Assembly (NCBI GenBank): GCA_020086605.1
Contig: JACBWW010000046.1
Coordinates: 6,086,133-6,150,132, forward strand
Source: Lanius collurio
Taxonomy: Eukaryota; Chordata; Aves; Passeriformes; Laniidae
Length of the DNA stretch: 64,000 nucleotides
Direction: 5' to 3'
Shown here piece after piece: positions 22,717-36,200 of this stretch; the stretch's first letter is position 1; every line of letters starts with the position of its first letter. The notes beneath the pieces were generated by a model that had not been told where the DNA came from, ran no database searches, and saw only the letters and a program-made list of their open reading frames with translations. Both the position numbers and the translations under genes were made by a program.

Positions 22717-22722
22717 AATGGC
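22717..22722. repeat. Right target-site duplication of solo LTR (AATGGC)
   Basis: Exact copy of 22467-22472. Confidence 0.88.
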
Positions 22723-23685
22723 AAGGAAGGATGAGCATCAGGCACCAGGAGAAGGAATCATGAATCGTGTGTTTTGTAAAGGGCTAGAGCAGCTCCCTCA
22801 CCAAAGTGCTGCTGTGTGTGGGAAGCTGCAGGTAACGACAGGAGCATTGCACCCTCACACAGGGTCAAGTGCAAGGGCAAGTTTCTGAGATTCTAAATTA
22901 CATTCAGACATGGTTTGTGCAGAATTGGTGTCAAAGGTGAGGCTGATCCCAGGAGGCAGTGGTGAGAAATGAATCTGCCGGTCTGCACAGCCCCTCTACC
23001 TCCCTAGGTGAATAAAGTTTTGCAACTTTAAACAGTCATATGGAAGTCTCAGAACTGTGGAGATGTGTTTTCACCCCAGTGCTTTTATTGCCAGTTCTAG
23101 TGAGAGCAGTGTAATCCCAGTGGAGGAAGCGTCAGAGAACAAACAAGTTACCAGTCAGTCTCAGTGGAACACTTGACTTGTAAAACATTTTTTAACAAGA
23201 GTGATGCAAAGTAAATCAAAAAATGGGCCAGTCTTCCTGTGCCAGCTGACTTTTGCAGTGGTATTGAAATAAAAGGGGTAACAGCTCTGTACTTGTAAGC
23301 TGAGCAAAATTGCTCGCAATTACTGCAATACAATGATTTTGGTGTCTTTCCAGTGCTTTTTTTAGGGGATTGAGCAATGTTTGTTAGAAAAGGATGCGTT
23401 CACAGTGGATAAGCAAAACCTGGGATTCTTAACTCATTGTTGCTCATGGGAGAAGCTTTCTTAGGCCTTTTGCCATGAGAACAGGGAGAACACGGCCTAC
23501 TCCATGTAAGGTTGCCTCTGTACATGATTTGACCCCGTGCTGGAAAAGGGATGCTCCCTACAGAGCAGGAAATTTTCCTCTGAAATTTTGAGGCAAACTG
23601 TCTTAATATATGCACATCTCTTTGGTGGTGGGTGATTCTGTACAGGAGTCATTGCTACTCAGACAAATCTATGCAGAGCAACCTT

Positions 23686-23715
23686 AAATAAATTTTATAA
23701 ATAAATAAATAAATA
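23686..23715. repeat. (AAAT)n microsatellite
   Basis: Short run of AAAT units with one TTTT interruption. Confidence 0.8.
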
Positions 23716-26007
23716 CTGGCATGGCCTTCAGAGAAGAACATTTTCAAAAAATGAAGGTTTTGACCAAGGTTGGTTTAACCTAGTTATTTGGAGGTCTGTA
23801 GTCCTGACTTAGCAGGGGAGTGACTGCACTTGTGGGATGTGGGCATTTGTGTGCCATCCTGCTGCCATGTGTCCCACACAGAGCTCACTTGGGAACTCTG
23901 AGGTGAGGAGACCCCAGTATCCCTGCTGTGAATTGTCCTCATCAGCTTATTTCTGACAAGTCTCCAGCTACCAGTTTTAGTCCACTGTAATTGAGGAAAC
24001 ACTGGCGATGCAAAGGTTGGGAGATGACAATGTTTATTTATGTGCTTATTTTATTAGATCTTTACATCTAATCTGATGGTCTGTCTTGGACTGTGGCTTA
24101 CCTTCAGTGTTAAGATGAGCCCAGGAAGTATAATTGCAAACTCTTGCACAATCACCCCAATAGCTGTGCACCCTTGGCCTGATGTCTGCAGCTCATGTTG
24201 ACACAAGTCAGTGTGAAAGCATTAGAGGTCACACTAGTGAGTCAGGCACTAGGTGGACTGGAAAATTTGGAACTATTAGGTTTTCAAGTCAGGAAGATCA
24301 AAATTTTGATTTCTGGTTTTTAGGGGCCTCGCTTCCTCCTTAGAGGGCCAAGTGTAATTTCAGGTCTGCTTGACCTTTTAGCTTGGAGAAAGGCAACCTT
24401 TGTACATGATTCATGAGCACAGATCTGTGAAACATGAGAGAAATGGTTTGTTCATTGAACATGCAAACAAATTACTTGCTCCAGCCTGGAATTTAATGTG
24501 ATGTTAAGCTCTGAGAACATCTACATTTAATTACATCTAAGGTCCAGAAAACAAAATGGTGTAATTAGAAGTAAAGCCCTTCCTACAGAAGGAGTTTATT
24601 GTAATAAAACCCTGACTTTCTACTCCTTGGAGATGCAAAGAAGTGTTAACTAAAACAAATCATCTTTAGCACAGGTTTCTTGGTTGTGTTTTGGGACTGG
24701 CTTTCAGTCTGGATGTCCCCTTCTGCAAGAGGTGGTTTGGAAATGTAGCAGGAATAGCCTGTCCCTCTGGCATGGGGTTTTTGTCCTGAGTAGCATTTCT
24801 CTCGTGAGCACCAGTGGCAGGTGGGCAGTGGCTGTCCTAGGGCAGCTCTCCCCTCTTCACCTTCAGCTCCTTCAGAGCAGTGATGCAGAACACTGACCCT
24901 GAATGCTTTTCACCAAATATGTAATGTTCCTTCCATCCTGCTTTTATTAGTGCACATAATCTCAGGCTGGGATGGTCAGTGACTGAGGGAGGAGTAAAAT
25001 AGTTTTCCATTTTTTTTGTCGTTTGAGGAGTTCCCAGGGAATGGAGACTTATAAAATAATATATACTTGCGTAACTAATTTTAGCAGCCCTGGCCAAGTT
25101 ATGTTGCTTTGCTTTTGATTTTGCATTTTTTCTTTTTGCAGCCACATTTTGTCCCACTCTGCCCCAAAACATTGCCATTCTGGGCAGGAAGTTGGACTCC
25201 ACCTTGGCAGTTTGCCATCTGCTGTCAGAGGTGGCAGCATAAAAAATTATGGACGCAATCTAGCCCTTTGCAAAACCGACTGTAAAATGCTGAACTGTAA
25301 AACCCTTACCTCCTCTCAGAAGCAAGGCTGGGGTTGTTAAACACAAAATATTGCACATTAAAATGGCATTAATCAGCTTGACTGGAAAAAAAATCTCTTC
25401 AGAATCTTGCAAACTCCAAATGGATGCTAAGGTTTGTAGCTTTGTCCTTGACTTGCTCTCTTTTACTGTGTGCGCAGTTTCTCCAATTTCTCCACACCTC
25501 TGCAAACGCAAACTCTCAATAGAGAAAACCAGACTAATTGGAAAGTGTTCAGGCTATTAAAAATTAGCTTACACGACAGTATTTGGTGACTAACTTTTAA
25601 CAATTCTTAATATTCAAATTTTCTTTTAATATTTTTCCCAGCCTCGTGGCATGCTAAGTTTATGTTTCTGGAGAAACTGATTTTACAGAGGAAAGTGAGT
25701 TGCAGGCTCTGTCCTGTGCCTAAACCGAGTATCAGCATGTGCATCCAGAGCTGTTTCAGTCCATGGTTCATTCTAGGGAGATGTGGCCTTCTACAGAGGC
25801 TGTGGAGATGGCAAAATAACTGGTCTGTGTCAGAGGAACTGCCTGTAAACTGAGAATATCGCACTGCTTGCATTATTGAAGCACCCTGCAACTGCCTTTG
25901 GCTGGTGCTGTCACAGTGCTTGGGCAGAGAATTGCACATCTGCGTTTCTAGGCTGTGGATTCTGCATGCTGGCATGCGCTGCCTGCAGATGCATTAGTGT
26001 TGACCTG

Positions 26008-26050
26008 GAGTCAGAGAATGCAAGGTTGGAAGGGGCCTCTAGCCATCTTT
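26008..26050 (-). mobile_element. Possible decayed CR1 3'-end fragment
   Basis: The plus strand GAGAATGCAAGGTTGGAAGG and the following GGCCTCTAG resemble the reverse complement of the CR1 3' end, as at 20629, with many differences. The match is too short to be certain. Confidence 0.35.
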
Positions 26051-26922
26051 TCATTCCTTTCCTTGTACCAGAGCCAGCTTCACAGTCAAGTCAGGTGCTT
26101 GCAAGGTGATTTCTGCTTTTGGGGCAAAAATCCATGTGTGGACATAGATATCCCCACACTTGGACAAGTGACTTGTCACATAACCTGCCATCAGAAAAAC
26201 ATTATTTAAACCCTCCTGCTTGGAAAAGTCCCTTGCTAAGGTAGGCAGGAAACACTTTAGGAAAACCAACTGCAGAATGTAAGACTCTTTAATCTTTGTG
26301 GAGCTTCAGGCAGAAATGTGTTTTACAGGGAAGGTGTGCACAGATGAGCATGAAGTCTGCAATGCAAATCACAGTGGCGCTGGAGGGTGTGTGAGGGATG
26401 GAAATGGCCAGGCTTTGCTCAACTAATTTGTGCTCCAGATTGGGAGAGCTGTTTCTATAAATACAGGGAGTGCTTTAAGGACCAGTATAGCAGGTGGCGT
26501 TGCACAGTTAATATTCACATAGGCAATAAACACCATTTGCTGAAGATATGTTCAGCAGTTCTCATCATCAAATCCACTTACTTTAAAAAATGTGATTGGT
26601 ACCTTAGTGAATACATTGCTGGGGGAATATGCCTTCATTCTCAAAGAAACTGGAAGAAATATCGGAATCACTGGTGTTTATCATTGCAATCCAGCAGTAA
26701 AAACAACATTTGGGGGAAAACATGAGAAATGAGCATTAGCAAAGTGCGTGATTATGGTTTAAGACCTACTATAATAGGAATAATTCAAAATGTAGTTTGC
26801 TAATGGCTTTCAAGTATAGTCTTTATCCTGCTTTTGATTTCAAATAGTCAGGTTTAAAACAAGGGGATAGCAGACGTTTAGTCTGCTTTATTACTGGTTG
26901 GAAAGCACTTCAGCTCGCTTTA

Positions 26923-27258
26923 CAGTACAGTATCTTTTTTGTTCTGGGTTTTTTTTCCTTTCCTTGAATTCTGTGCAGTTGCTGTTTCACTGGTTTTTTT
27001 ATACAGTATCAGCTTCGATGTGATCTGCTGACGTGTCTTGTTGGGCTCATTGGAAGAAGAGCCTTGATGAAAGTACAGTGGGTTCTTCGGGTGGGAGAGG
27101 AACTTTGCCTTTCCCTTCGCCCTCCTCCTTTGCTTGCAAGGACCGTCAGGGCTGTTCACTGTCATCAGGTGCCTCACTTTGACTTTATAGTTCAGACTCA
27201 TTAAAACCAAGCAGTAGTAAAAGAAGAAGGTGCTGTTGAGTCTGGCATTGATTTTTTG
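26923..27258 (-). CDS. Possible coding exon or small basic protein, unrecognised
   Basis: On the minus strand this frame is open from just after a TAA near 27259 to a TAA at 26920-26922, about 112 codons. The first ATG is near 27201, which would give a product of 93 residues. Codon choice looks more gene-like than neighbouring chance frames, with third-position C/G and several CpGs. The product would be very basic, with an N-terminal hydrophobic Phe/Tyr/Leu stretch upstream of the ATG, then an Arg/Lys-rich centre (CKQRRRAKGKAK) and a Lys-rich end. A branch-point-like TACTAAC lies just upstream (minus strand, near 27270), which would suit a terminal exon, but the tract before any AG is purine-rich. 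I do not recognise the family. It could equally be a chance frame or an old retrocopy. Confidence 0.25.
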
Positions 27259-30200
27259 ATTTTCTCGTTGTTAGTAACTGTGTGCAATCACCCTTGGGGA
27301 GATGCTGAACCAGTGAATTTCCATCAGAAAGATGTCTATTTTGAGGACTGAATTATTTTAATTATTTGAATTTTAAAAACCCCAAACAAAAACCAGTGTT
27401 AAGCTCATTCTGAGCTCTTGCTCCTAGTCGCTTTCTTTTTAGCTGATATGAACAAACACATTGATTGAATACGCATTGGGCCACACAGTGCCTGGCAGAA
27501 ATTTGAGCAAAATTATACATTTTAATTTTTTTCTTCCCAAATGCTTCAAAATTTAGACAGTTTCTGGTATTTTACTTTTCAAGGTTGTAACAGTTTGGAG
27601 TGAAGTGCAGTAATAATTTGAAGGGTTTTTTCTGTTTTAAACTATGTAGACTTGAAGTGACACAGGTATGGAAGTAATATTTATGTTGAAGGCCCTGGAC
27701 TGCTGTAATTATAATAGAGGTAAATGGGGATTTTGTCTTCTGTGTTTTGGGTCTGCTGCTATCCCACCTGGGGACACTGGAGTAGTGGTCGATAGATGCT
27801 CTGTCAGATCCCTCACTGAAGGTCTTCTAAGATCTTTCATCTTTTTAAGACTGCTGAGTAAATAATTTTATGCAAATATATTAAGCTTATTCCTCAGCAT
27901 TTAAATTAAAACCTTAGGCATTAGAGAAGCTGAAATACCATTAGGTTAAGACTTAAGACCTTCAGAATTTTTTTTTCTGATTTGATCCCATAAATCTCTC
28001 ATGAGCTTGAAGGTCTCTAGAAGCTCACAAAGTTCCATTGATTTTGCAAAGCCAAGCTTCTGCTTAAGTGCTTTGCAGGATCACAGCCAAACTTAGGTTT
28101 TCTTTATTTGCTTATTCCAAGCCTGTGGGGACACATTTTTAAGCTTTTCCTAGTAATCAGGGAGTAGAAATAATTTATGTGTTTAACAGCAGTTCAGATT
28201 CTGATTTCACATGATTGCAGGAGCTCAGGTTGTCTAGCATGTAATCAAATGTAAAGAGATAGAAGCACTGTAAGGAACTATCTGTTTATCATGTGTTTCT
28301 TATTTTATCTTTGAGATACCAGTTCACATATTTTCCTTGACTTTTAAAGGAGAAGGGAAAAAAAAAACCAAACCAACAAATAAACACAACAAGAAAAAAT
28401 ATAGAAATGCCAGGCAGAATTTCTTTGTACCACCCCCCAGTGTGTCTTTTCCTAAGGATACACTGCAAAGGTCGATTCCTCTTACTGCTCAAATGAGAAT
28501 TGTTCCTTCTCCGAGAGCCAGATCAATTGCAAGTAACTGCCCTGCAAGTTTCCATCTAGCTGCTGGGCAGGAATGTGAGCCACAAAGTAGTAGTGAAAGC
28601 CACCTGAAATGTACAGTCTCCAGGAGTAGATGGAAAGCAGTGTGCTCCATCAGGTTGGAGGAACTCCTCAGCTGTTTAAATGTATGCTCAAGTATTAAAA
28701 AATTATGTTTTACGGAGTTCCTTTATTATGGTTATGTGAGGCTTGATCACATAAATTATATGGGCAACAGACAGATGCTGGAATGAAGTTCTTATGGCTA
28801 TGTTTTTATTTCCATAAGGAAAAAGAATGCATTTGAAATGCAACATGCAGCTACAGATAGAAATCTTGGTAAATGCAGAGCAGACTTTGAATTCTGCACG
28901 CTACAGGGTATAAATTACAGCTGTCTCCTTTCTGGACCTTTTTGGGGTTTTTTTTATATTTTCTTGGCTAGAGGACCTGTACCTTGAAGCCAAGCTTTGC
29001 AAAGTTTTCTTTGTCTTGCCTGCAATTCTGTGGCTATTGTGTGAGCTTTACCTGATTGAGGGCTGTAAATTGGAGCCCAGTATTGTGAAAAGTGGTGTAA
29101 AACCCATCTCAAATATAAGCAAATACTGTAAAGGAAGACTGGTATGACAGTTCCTGGTTCTTACTGGTATTATGAATACAATTACAAGTGTTAAAAATGT
29201 GTTTCGAAAATTGTATTGTTTTGTTAATCAGGGTCTTTTTTGTTTCTCTCCTAATGCCTTTCACCTGCAATAATTGGAAACACCTGAAATTATTGGATAT
29301 TTGGCATTTTCTGGTTTTCATCTTAACTCTTCTGGAAATTCCTACTTGCAGGTAAGCTCATTGTTATTACACAATGCATGCAGATTTGCATCTTTTGTCT
29401 AACCTAACTTTTACATGACATTTTAGAGAGGAAATGGTCAGCAATTGAAATTGAATAGTCTGTGGTATATTCCATTCTGTCCCCAGTGATTAGGTACTAG
29501 TGCTGAAAAATATCAGCCAGGGTAAAACTGAATTTGATGGGCCATGTGAATGTCAAACACAGCATAATACATTTAAGAACCTACCAAATGAAACCTCTTG
29601 AAATTGATTTTTTGATGGTTTCTCTCTAGGAACTAAGATTTTACTTGCGTTATTCTTCTTCGAGGAGCAAAATAAGTTTCTAATCCTCCTGCTCCTAAGA
29701 ACAGCTCAAAGACAACCTAAATACTGAGAGCTGAAGTCAAAAAGTATGGATGTGTTTGTGTAGCTGAAGGATTCTTGGAGTTTTTCTCAGATTTTGAAGG
29801 CTTGATCCTGGATTGCCTCTGGTTGCTGTTTTTGAATTGCTCTCCTGCACAGCCTTCACTCCTGGAAAGCTGCTGATGTTAGCTGGACAGTATCCGTGCT
29901 TAGGTGCAACTCTCCCCTTCTGTTGCTGTACACCCTCTGCAAGGCATTGGGATGACCCCAGAGGAGTGACAGGAGGCCCAGCAGTTCTGATGTACTGGGT
30001 CTGGCACATGCATGAGCACCACCGGGCAAGGGGCAGCAGTGGCAGGTTGGCTGGCATGCGATGAATAGGGATCCAACCCTGCACGGATTCACTCTTGCAG
30101 CTGCTCACCTCCAGCTCCTTGCAAGCAGAGGACTTTGCTGAGCTGCAGCACCCAGGTCAGTTTCACACCCAGGTGTGGTGGCTGCTTTCTCAGTGCTATC

Positions 30201-33200
30201 TCATTGGGGACTCTCCAGCCAGGACACCTTTCCTGATGCCCTGCTCTAGTCACTCACCCAGCAGAGACAATTAGGTCTGACCAAACTATTTCCTTTTTTG
30301 AGTTTAATATCTCACCAATAAGCATAACAAAATTGTTGGCAATTCCTCTCAGGTCTGTCCAATCGGTCTGTTCCATTTCCATGATGCAGCAGGGTTTTTT
30401 TGGCAGGACACAGATTACTTTTTTTATTTTGTGAAAGGAGATTTAATTATAGTGCAAGTGGGCCACATCCATCATTTCCAGTTCAGAGCCCATAAAGAGC
30501 TTCTCTCTGTGTTTTGGGTATGTGGAGTCACAGGGTTGTTTTCACTGCATTTCCCTTGGGCTTGCCAAAATTATAGCTAATTAGGGCAGAAACAGGCCAC
30601 CTTCCAGGCTGTTCCCTTCTGGGATTTTTTTTGGATGTCACCATGCACTTTCCACACAATTGCAGTACTTCGTGCTCTTGCCTCTATTTTTTTGCAGTAA
30701 GTTGTGTAAGCTTTGGAATTTGGAGCCTTAAATGAAAATGATAACACAATGCTGGTTTTATTGAGCTGGAATAACTGGCCAAGGAAACTGGACAGAAATA
30801 GCAAGGCAAATGTATGCTGGCTGAGAGTAAATGAGCAGGAACTGCTCTAGGCTGGACAGGTTTGTGTTTGTGTGCAGTCTTCCTTCTCTCTCATGTTTTT
30901 GGTTTTTGTTTTATGACTGTTAGGTGGTTTAAATCAGTCTCTCCAAGTGTGAAGCAAAAGGACATCCCTGAAGCTGATACTTGGCATGAAATGAAGTTCA
31001 GGATAAGCACTGAAGCTTTTATTTCATGTACATACTTCATTAGTAGGAGGAGGATCACTTTTTTGGGTAGCTCTGAGTCTTTTTCCTTTCGGGCCTGAGA
31101 GTTAATGCTGCAAAATGGGCACTCTGAGGATCCCTACCATCTCGTGTGCTTCTGTCCCAAACACACCAGGTCTGAATTTCAGACAGATTTCAAGCAGGTA
31201 GAACTTGACCCAGTGGTGTCCTGAGAGCCCAGGATTTGAAGCCTGGCACCACTGAAAAGCAGCTGAGCACCTACCTGAGCCCGTCGGGGTGCAGCAGGTT
31301 CTCAAGAGACAATTCAAAATCAGTGGGGATGCTTTGATACCTGCTCTCCTGTTTATTTTTGTACCTGGAGTTTGTTTTTGTTCCTGGGACTGTGTTATTT
31401 TCTAGCCTTCTATTTTGTGGCATCCCAGGGGCACGTGGCTGCTCCTGGGCTGTAACACCCACTGTGCCAGGCTGTGCTGCCAAGTGAGCTAGCCATTGGC
31501 ATGACTTTTCAAAATGCAGTGAGGACAATAAGGCAACTATTGCTTTAGCTATTGCTGTTGTATGTGGTTGCATAAATGTGCTAGATTATGATTATCTCTG
31601 CCTCATAATTAGCAATTTGCATAACTGCTTGCTGTGAACAGGAAGTCCCATCAGTGTTATGAAGGATTTATTTAGCTGTCTGAATGTATTTTTGTTATCC
31701 AGTGCAGAAAGAGAACAATGGAAATGGAAGCAGTCCCAAATGCTTGATGTTATTTCTAACCCTCACACATAATTAACGAGAGTACTAATTGTTCAGCACC
31801 AGAAACTCATTTGTTTCTCTTTAGACTGGAAGAACATTAATTCTCAGAGTGCCTCTTTTTTTCCTCACAGCCAGCGGGATCATAAACTCTGCATTCAGTT
31901 GTAACCAGATTATATTTGTTGTGTTTGCAATGTAGCATCTGTGATAGTCTTGTCTTTTTCCAAGGCTCTGTCTAAGCAGTGAAATCTATGTAAATGTATG
32001 TAGTCATGGCTGTGTTTCAGACTCTCAACAATGGATTCTTGTATCGGCTGTTGTCATAAGAAGTGAGGGCTCAGCCAAGGTACCAGTGATACCTTGGGTG
32101 CCTGCTTGTTGGCAGAGCATCCCTGCCTAGCAAGTGCCAAAAGATGAGACCTGCTTTGCTTTCTGGCTTCACCTGTTCATCTGCTCCTACGCTCCAGATG
32201 ATAAAATACACTTTTGGAAAAGAAATTTTGCATTTCTGGGTTTGATTTTGGAAAATGGGGTGCAGAGTTGGTTGTGCCCATGTGAAGGACCCCATACAAA
32301 ATTGTGGTTTTATTTGCACTCATGCACGCTGGAAATTGTGGGAGCTGGGAAATCCGTCTCTGTGAGCAAGATTTCCATTCAAAGCCATTTAAGTGTAAGT
32401 CTTGAGTGAGTTCTGTTTTATGCCACATAGACTGAGTTTGATGTAAAGCTGGGTTAGTATGATGGAGCAAAGGATAGTCTGGCAAAGAACCTAACTCTGG
32501 GAATTATCCAGTTTTTAATGTCTACTGAATCTTGAGCTGCAGTAGACTTTATTTGGGAATTTTAAAAAGTACATAGTTCTTCCTCAGGAAGCTGCTGGGT
32601 CCTGACAAAAACACGAGTTCTATTTTTTCTGATCCTGAAATGGGGCAGCACATCTCACCATGTTCTTTTTTTTTGCCCAGCCTTGTGCTGTAGGGCTGCA
32701 TGGCCACTTTCTCCTTGGTGTTCAGGAAGAAGCACATCTCTCTCTGATGGCAGCAGGTTTGTGTCCACATCAGAAGAAGATCTGCAGAGCCTGTGGTTGA
32801 GTCTGTGCAGTGAGGAGTTAGGAAAAAAGTGTGAGTAGCTTAAAAAAATGATTGGGTGAGAAGGTCCTTTTAAGTTTTTGGTGGTAATCCTGAAACATAA
32901 GATTCTCTAAAGGTCTTTTCCTGTACTAAGCTGTAGCTTTTTCTGCATAAATAATGCTGGAGAAAAGTAACTTATTTGTGGAACATATGTCCTACATGGT
33001 AACAAACATTTATAATGTCTGGACAAAGAAACCACTGCTGCACTGAGAGCCTTGAAGCAGGCCACTGAAATCATGGATCCCTCAGTATGGGGTTGAGAGT
33101 GCTCTTAAATGGTGGCCCTAATGCATGGTGGCTAAAAGGGCAAAATAGGGTCTTTAGAGAATTTGCCTGAAATGAGAATATTGTGTAATCCAAGAGCCAA

Positions 33201-36200
33201 AGGACTTAATATGCAATGAACCCAAAATCTCATTTAAAGGAGTGAATGTCCAGGCTTGCACCAACATAATTTACTTATTTTTATGAGTATTTTCTATGCA
33301 CTGCTAATAAGTATGAGCTATTAATGGGTTTTTAATCTGGTTTGCATTTGTTACAGGTTGAGTGTGAGGCTAAAAATAATGCTTGCTTAGAAGCATGAAA
33401 GGTAAAGCTGTGTGAGTGGGTCCTCAGTCCTTCTTGGAGCTGGGGTGTGCAGGGCAGTGCCTATTTGCAATGCCAGTGAGCCACCAACTCAATTCATCAG
33501 GCTGTGAGGATACTCTTCTGGAGCATTTGCACCAGCATTTCCCCTGAAACAGGGTCCTGCTCTGACTGGATGGGTTTGAAATAGGTATTTTGGGGCATAA
33601 TCTGTGTTTCTCTGTTCACTGGGCACTTAGAAATCGAACTGCTTATGAAAGGGAAGAGAGGTATGGGTATAAGAGATACTTATTGTTGATGTTTCCCAGT
33701 CTCCCATACCCTCATGTATTTCTCCCACCCTTCCTCAGCCATCAGGTAACACAAGTAATGCAAGTAATAAATGCTCATGTAAGGAAGGGAAGAGTTGGGC
33801 ATAAATCATTAGAGGGAAAAGGAACAATATCTTTAAGACTTCTTTGCTCCTTTTAAATTTTTTTCTCCTTTCATGGAGCCATTCTCTCCTACGAGGTTGG
33901 ATTCTCAAATGGATCTCTCTCTGGAGGGGGTTGCAGATTGAATAAGAATGAGAGAAGTTGCTTATTGGAGTGTTCCCTGTTTCCAATTGGGAGATCTCAA
34001 CTCAAGAAAGGGAAGAAATTAGCAACTCTGGCATCCTGGAATAGCAATAGCTAGGGCAGGTAAGAAATTTGTGTGTGTTCCCTGCTGGAAATTTAGCTTT
34101 TATCAAGGAGAAAATATGAAACAGGAATTGCAGAGAGGCTTTGCATCCTTATTTCACATCTTCCTTCTCACCATTTGCTTGTTGTGTCCCAAGGGTGTGC
34201 AGGGCCAGAAGAGCTCTCCTAGCATATGCTGCACAACTCCTCTTGCTGCTGCAGCCTGGTAAGAGATGCAGCCCAAACCAATTTGTCCAGAAAGAAGAAA
34301 ATGCAGAGAAAAGGCAGCTCTAGGACTGCCTGGTGAGATGTGGCAGCATAGCTTCTCTTTGTAGCTGAAAGTTTTCTGATTGTTTTGCCTCAGATGTTTA
34401 CCTTTCTAATCTGTGGAAGCTCCCTGAGGAAAAGAAACACTTTGTGATAAATAGTTTTGTCAACAGCCCAGTTTTCCTTCAAAAGCATTATGATGGAAAC
34501 TTCTTAGGAGCATGCTGCCTTGGTCTTACTTCCCCTTTGTTTCCACAAGCAGATGTGATTTATTTTGCCCTTTGATGTATCATGCAACTCCCACTAAAAG
34601 CAACCGTGATTGTGAAAAAGCTGTGGGAGCAACTCTTTGATGCTTCCCAAGATTTCATTAATGAGTGGGAATGACCCAAAGTCTCAGGGACTGTTTGATG
34701 GAGTTATAGCTGGCATAAATTAATTTATAAGCATCGGTCTGAAGTACACAATGACGTTGGCATGTTCTGGATCTTGTTTTGCTGTGTTTGTTGGTGCACT
34801 GTACTTTTCACACTGGTTTCCATTCTGTTATGTGGCTGATACTAGTTTAATTGCAGAGAGGAGAGGCCAATGCCCTGGTTTGATGGAAGGGCAGAGGAGG
34901 TTTGTGTCCACTGAACTCCATCTGAAGTCTGTAAGGCATTTCCGTTAAAAGCTGCATGCCTGCATTACTGGAGAATATGATAAATATTTTATTCTGAGAT
35001 TTTTTTTTTTTTGTAATCTATGTAGTGTCATCTAGTATAAAGGCAGGGAGATCGTTGAAAACTTCCTTAAGGTACCAACTTGATACTGCTTAATGCTTTT
35101 TTCTTGTTGTTCTTTGTCTTCATGTTCCTTGGCTTGCATGAAAATCAGTAAATAAAACATCAGACCTGAACCCCCCCCAATCTTCCTGGGGCCTAAGAGA
35201 GGAGGAGTGCTCAGCACAGCTGTTGTGACTGCAGCTTATTTCCACTGTGGGCTTCAGAGATGGATGAAATCCCAGCAGCATCTGCAGGAAATGCACAGCA
35301 GAGGTCTTTAGCATAGCACTGCAAAACCTGGCTCTGTACAGGATGCTACTTAAAATTTGGCAGCTTTGTGTGGCTTCAGAATGTACACTGAGTACCTTCA
35401 GATGCTGCCTTCCCCTTGGACTGTGGCTGCCCAGTTGGGCCTTAGGGTGTTACTGGTGAGAGTGACAGTGTGGCCGGTCAGTGGTCAGGGCTGTAGTGAG
35501 CAGTGCAGCCACTTGTCTGTCTCAGATGGCACCTAAGTGTCCAATTTTTCATATTCATCCTTCTTCCTGCTGCTGGAGGTGCCTATTGAATGCAGCCTGT
35601 ATCTCAGGCTAACTTTGCTGCCCAGACATTATTAAAGGAAATGAATTCACAGTGCCTGCAATGCTATTTGCTGCTTTGTTATGTAGTCCTAGAGTAAGAG
35701 CAGGTCAATACTGCATTCATTCTGGCTTGATGTGACCTGTCTGAAGCCACTAGAGTAAATTCAATTTGTGTTTATTTCTCTGCTAGAGTCTGTTCTTCAT
35801 GGGCTTGACACAGAATTAATCGTACCATGCTTTTACTTATTTTGAAAGGAGTAACTGTGGAAGGACTTAATCCCAGAAAGAATTTGTGCTGGCTTTCAGA
35901 TACACCTTGTCTAATGTTTCTGTACAGTTTTTGCCTGATGGTACTTAGCTAATCCATCTGATCATAATTCTCACAAAGTCCTTTGCAGTCTCCACTGCCC
36001 AACCTCTGATTCCCAGGAAAGGTTTTTATAGCTGAGACAGTGCTGTAAATACTGTGGCTCTCAGCTGGGATTTTTTTTCCACCACATAATTCATGGACCT
36101 CAGTAATGTGACTTCCCCAGTGAAAGGGCATTTATAGATTTCACTCTCTAGTGCCTGATCCGTGACCTGCTGGAGTCAGCAGATATCTTCCTGTTGACCC

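Larger units (their letters stand above)
22723..26922. other. Single-copy DNA, no gene recognised
   Basis: No supported exon or RNA gene. It contains an AAAT microsatellite at 23686-23715 and a possible small CR1 piece near 26008. Confidence 0.5.

Noticed and set aside
28337..28786. 149-codon plus-strand frame
   Set aside because: Begins in an A-rich low-complexity run and has no recognisable domain or splice context.
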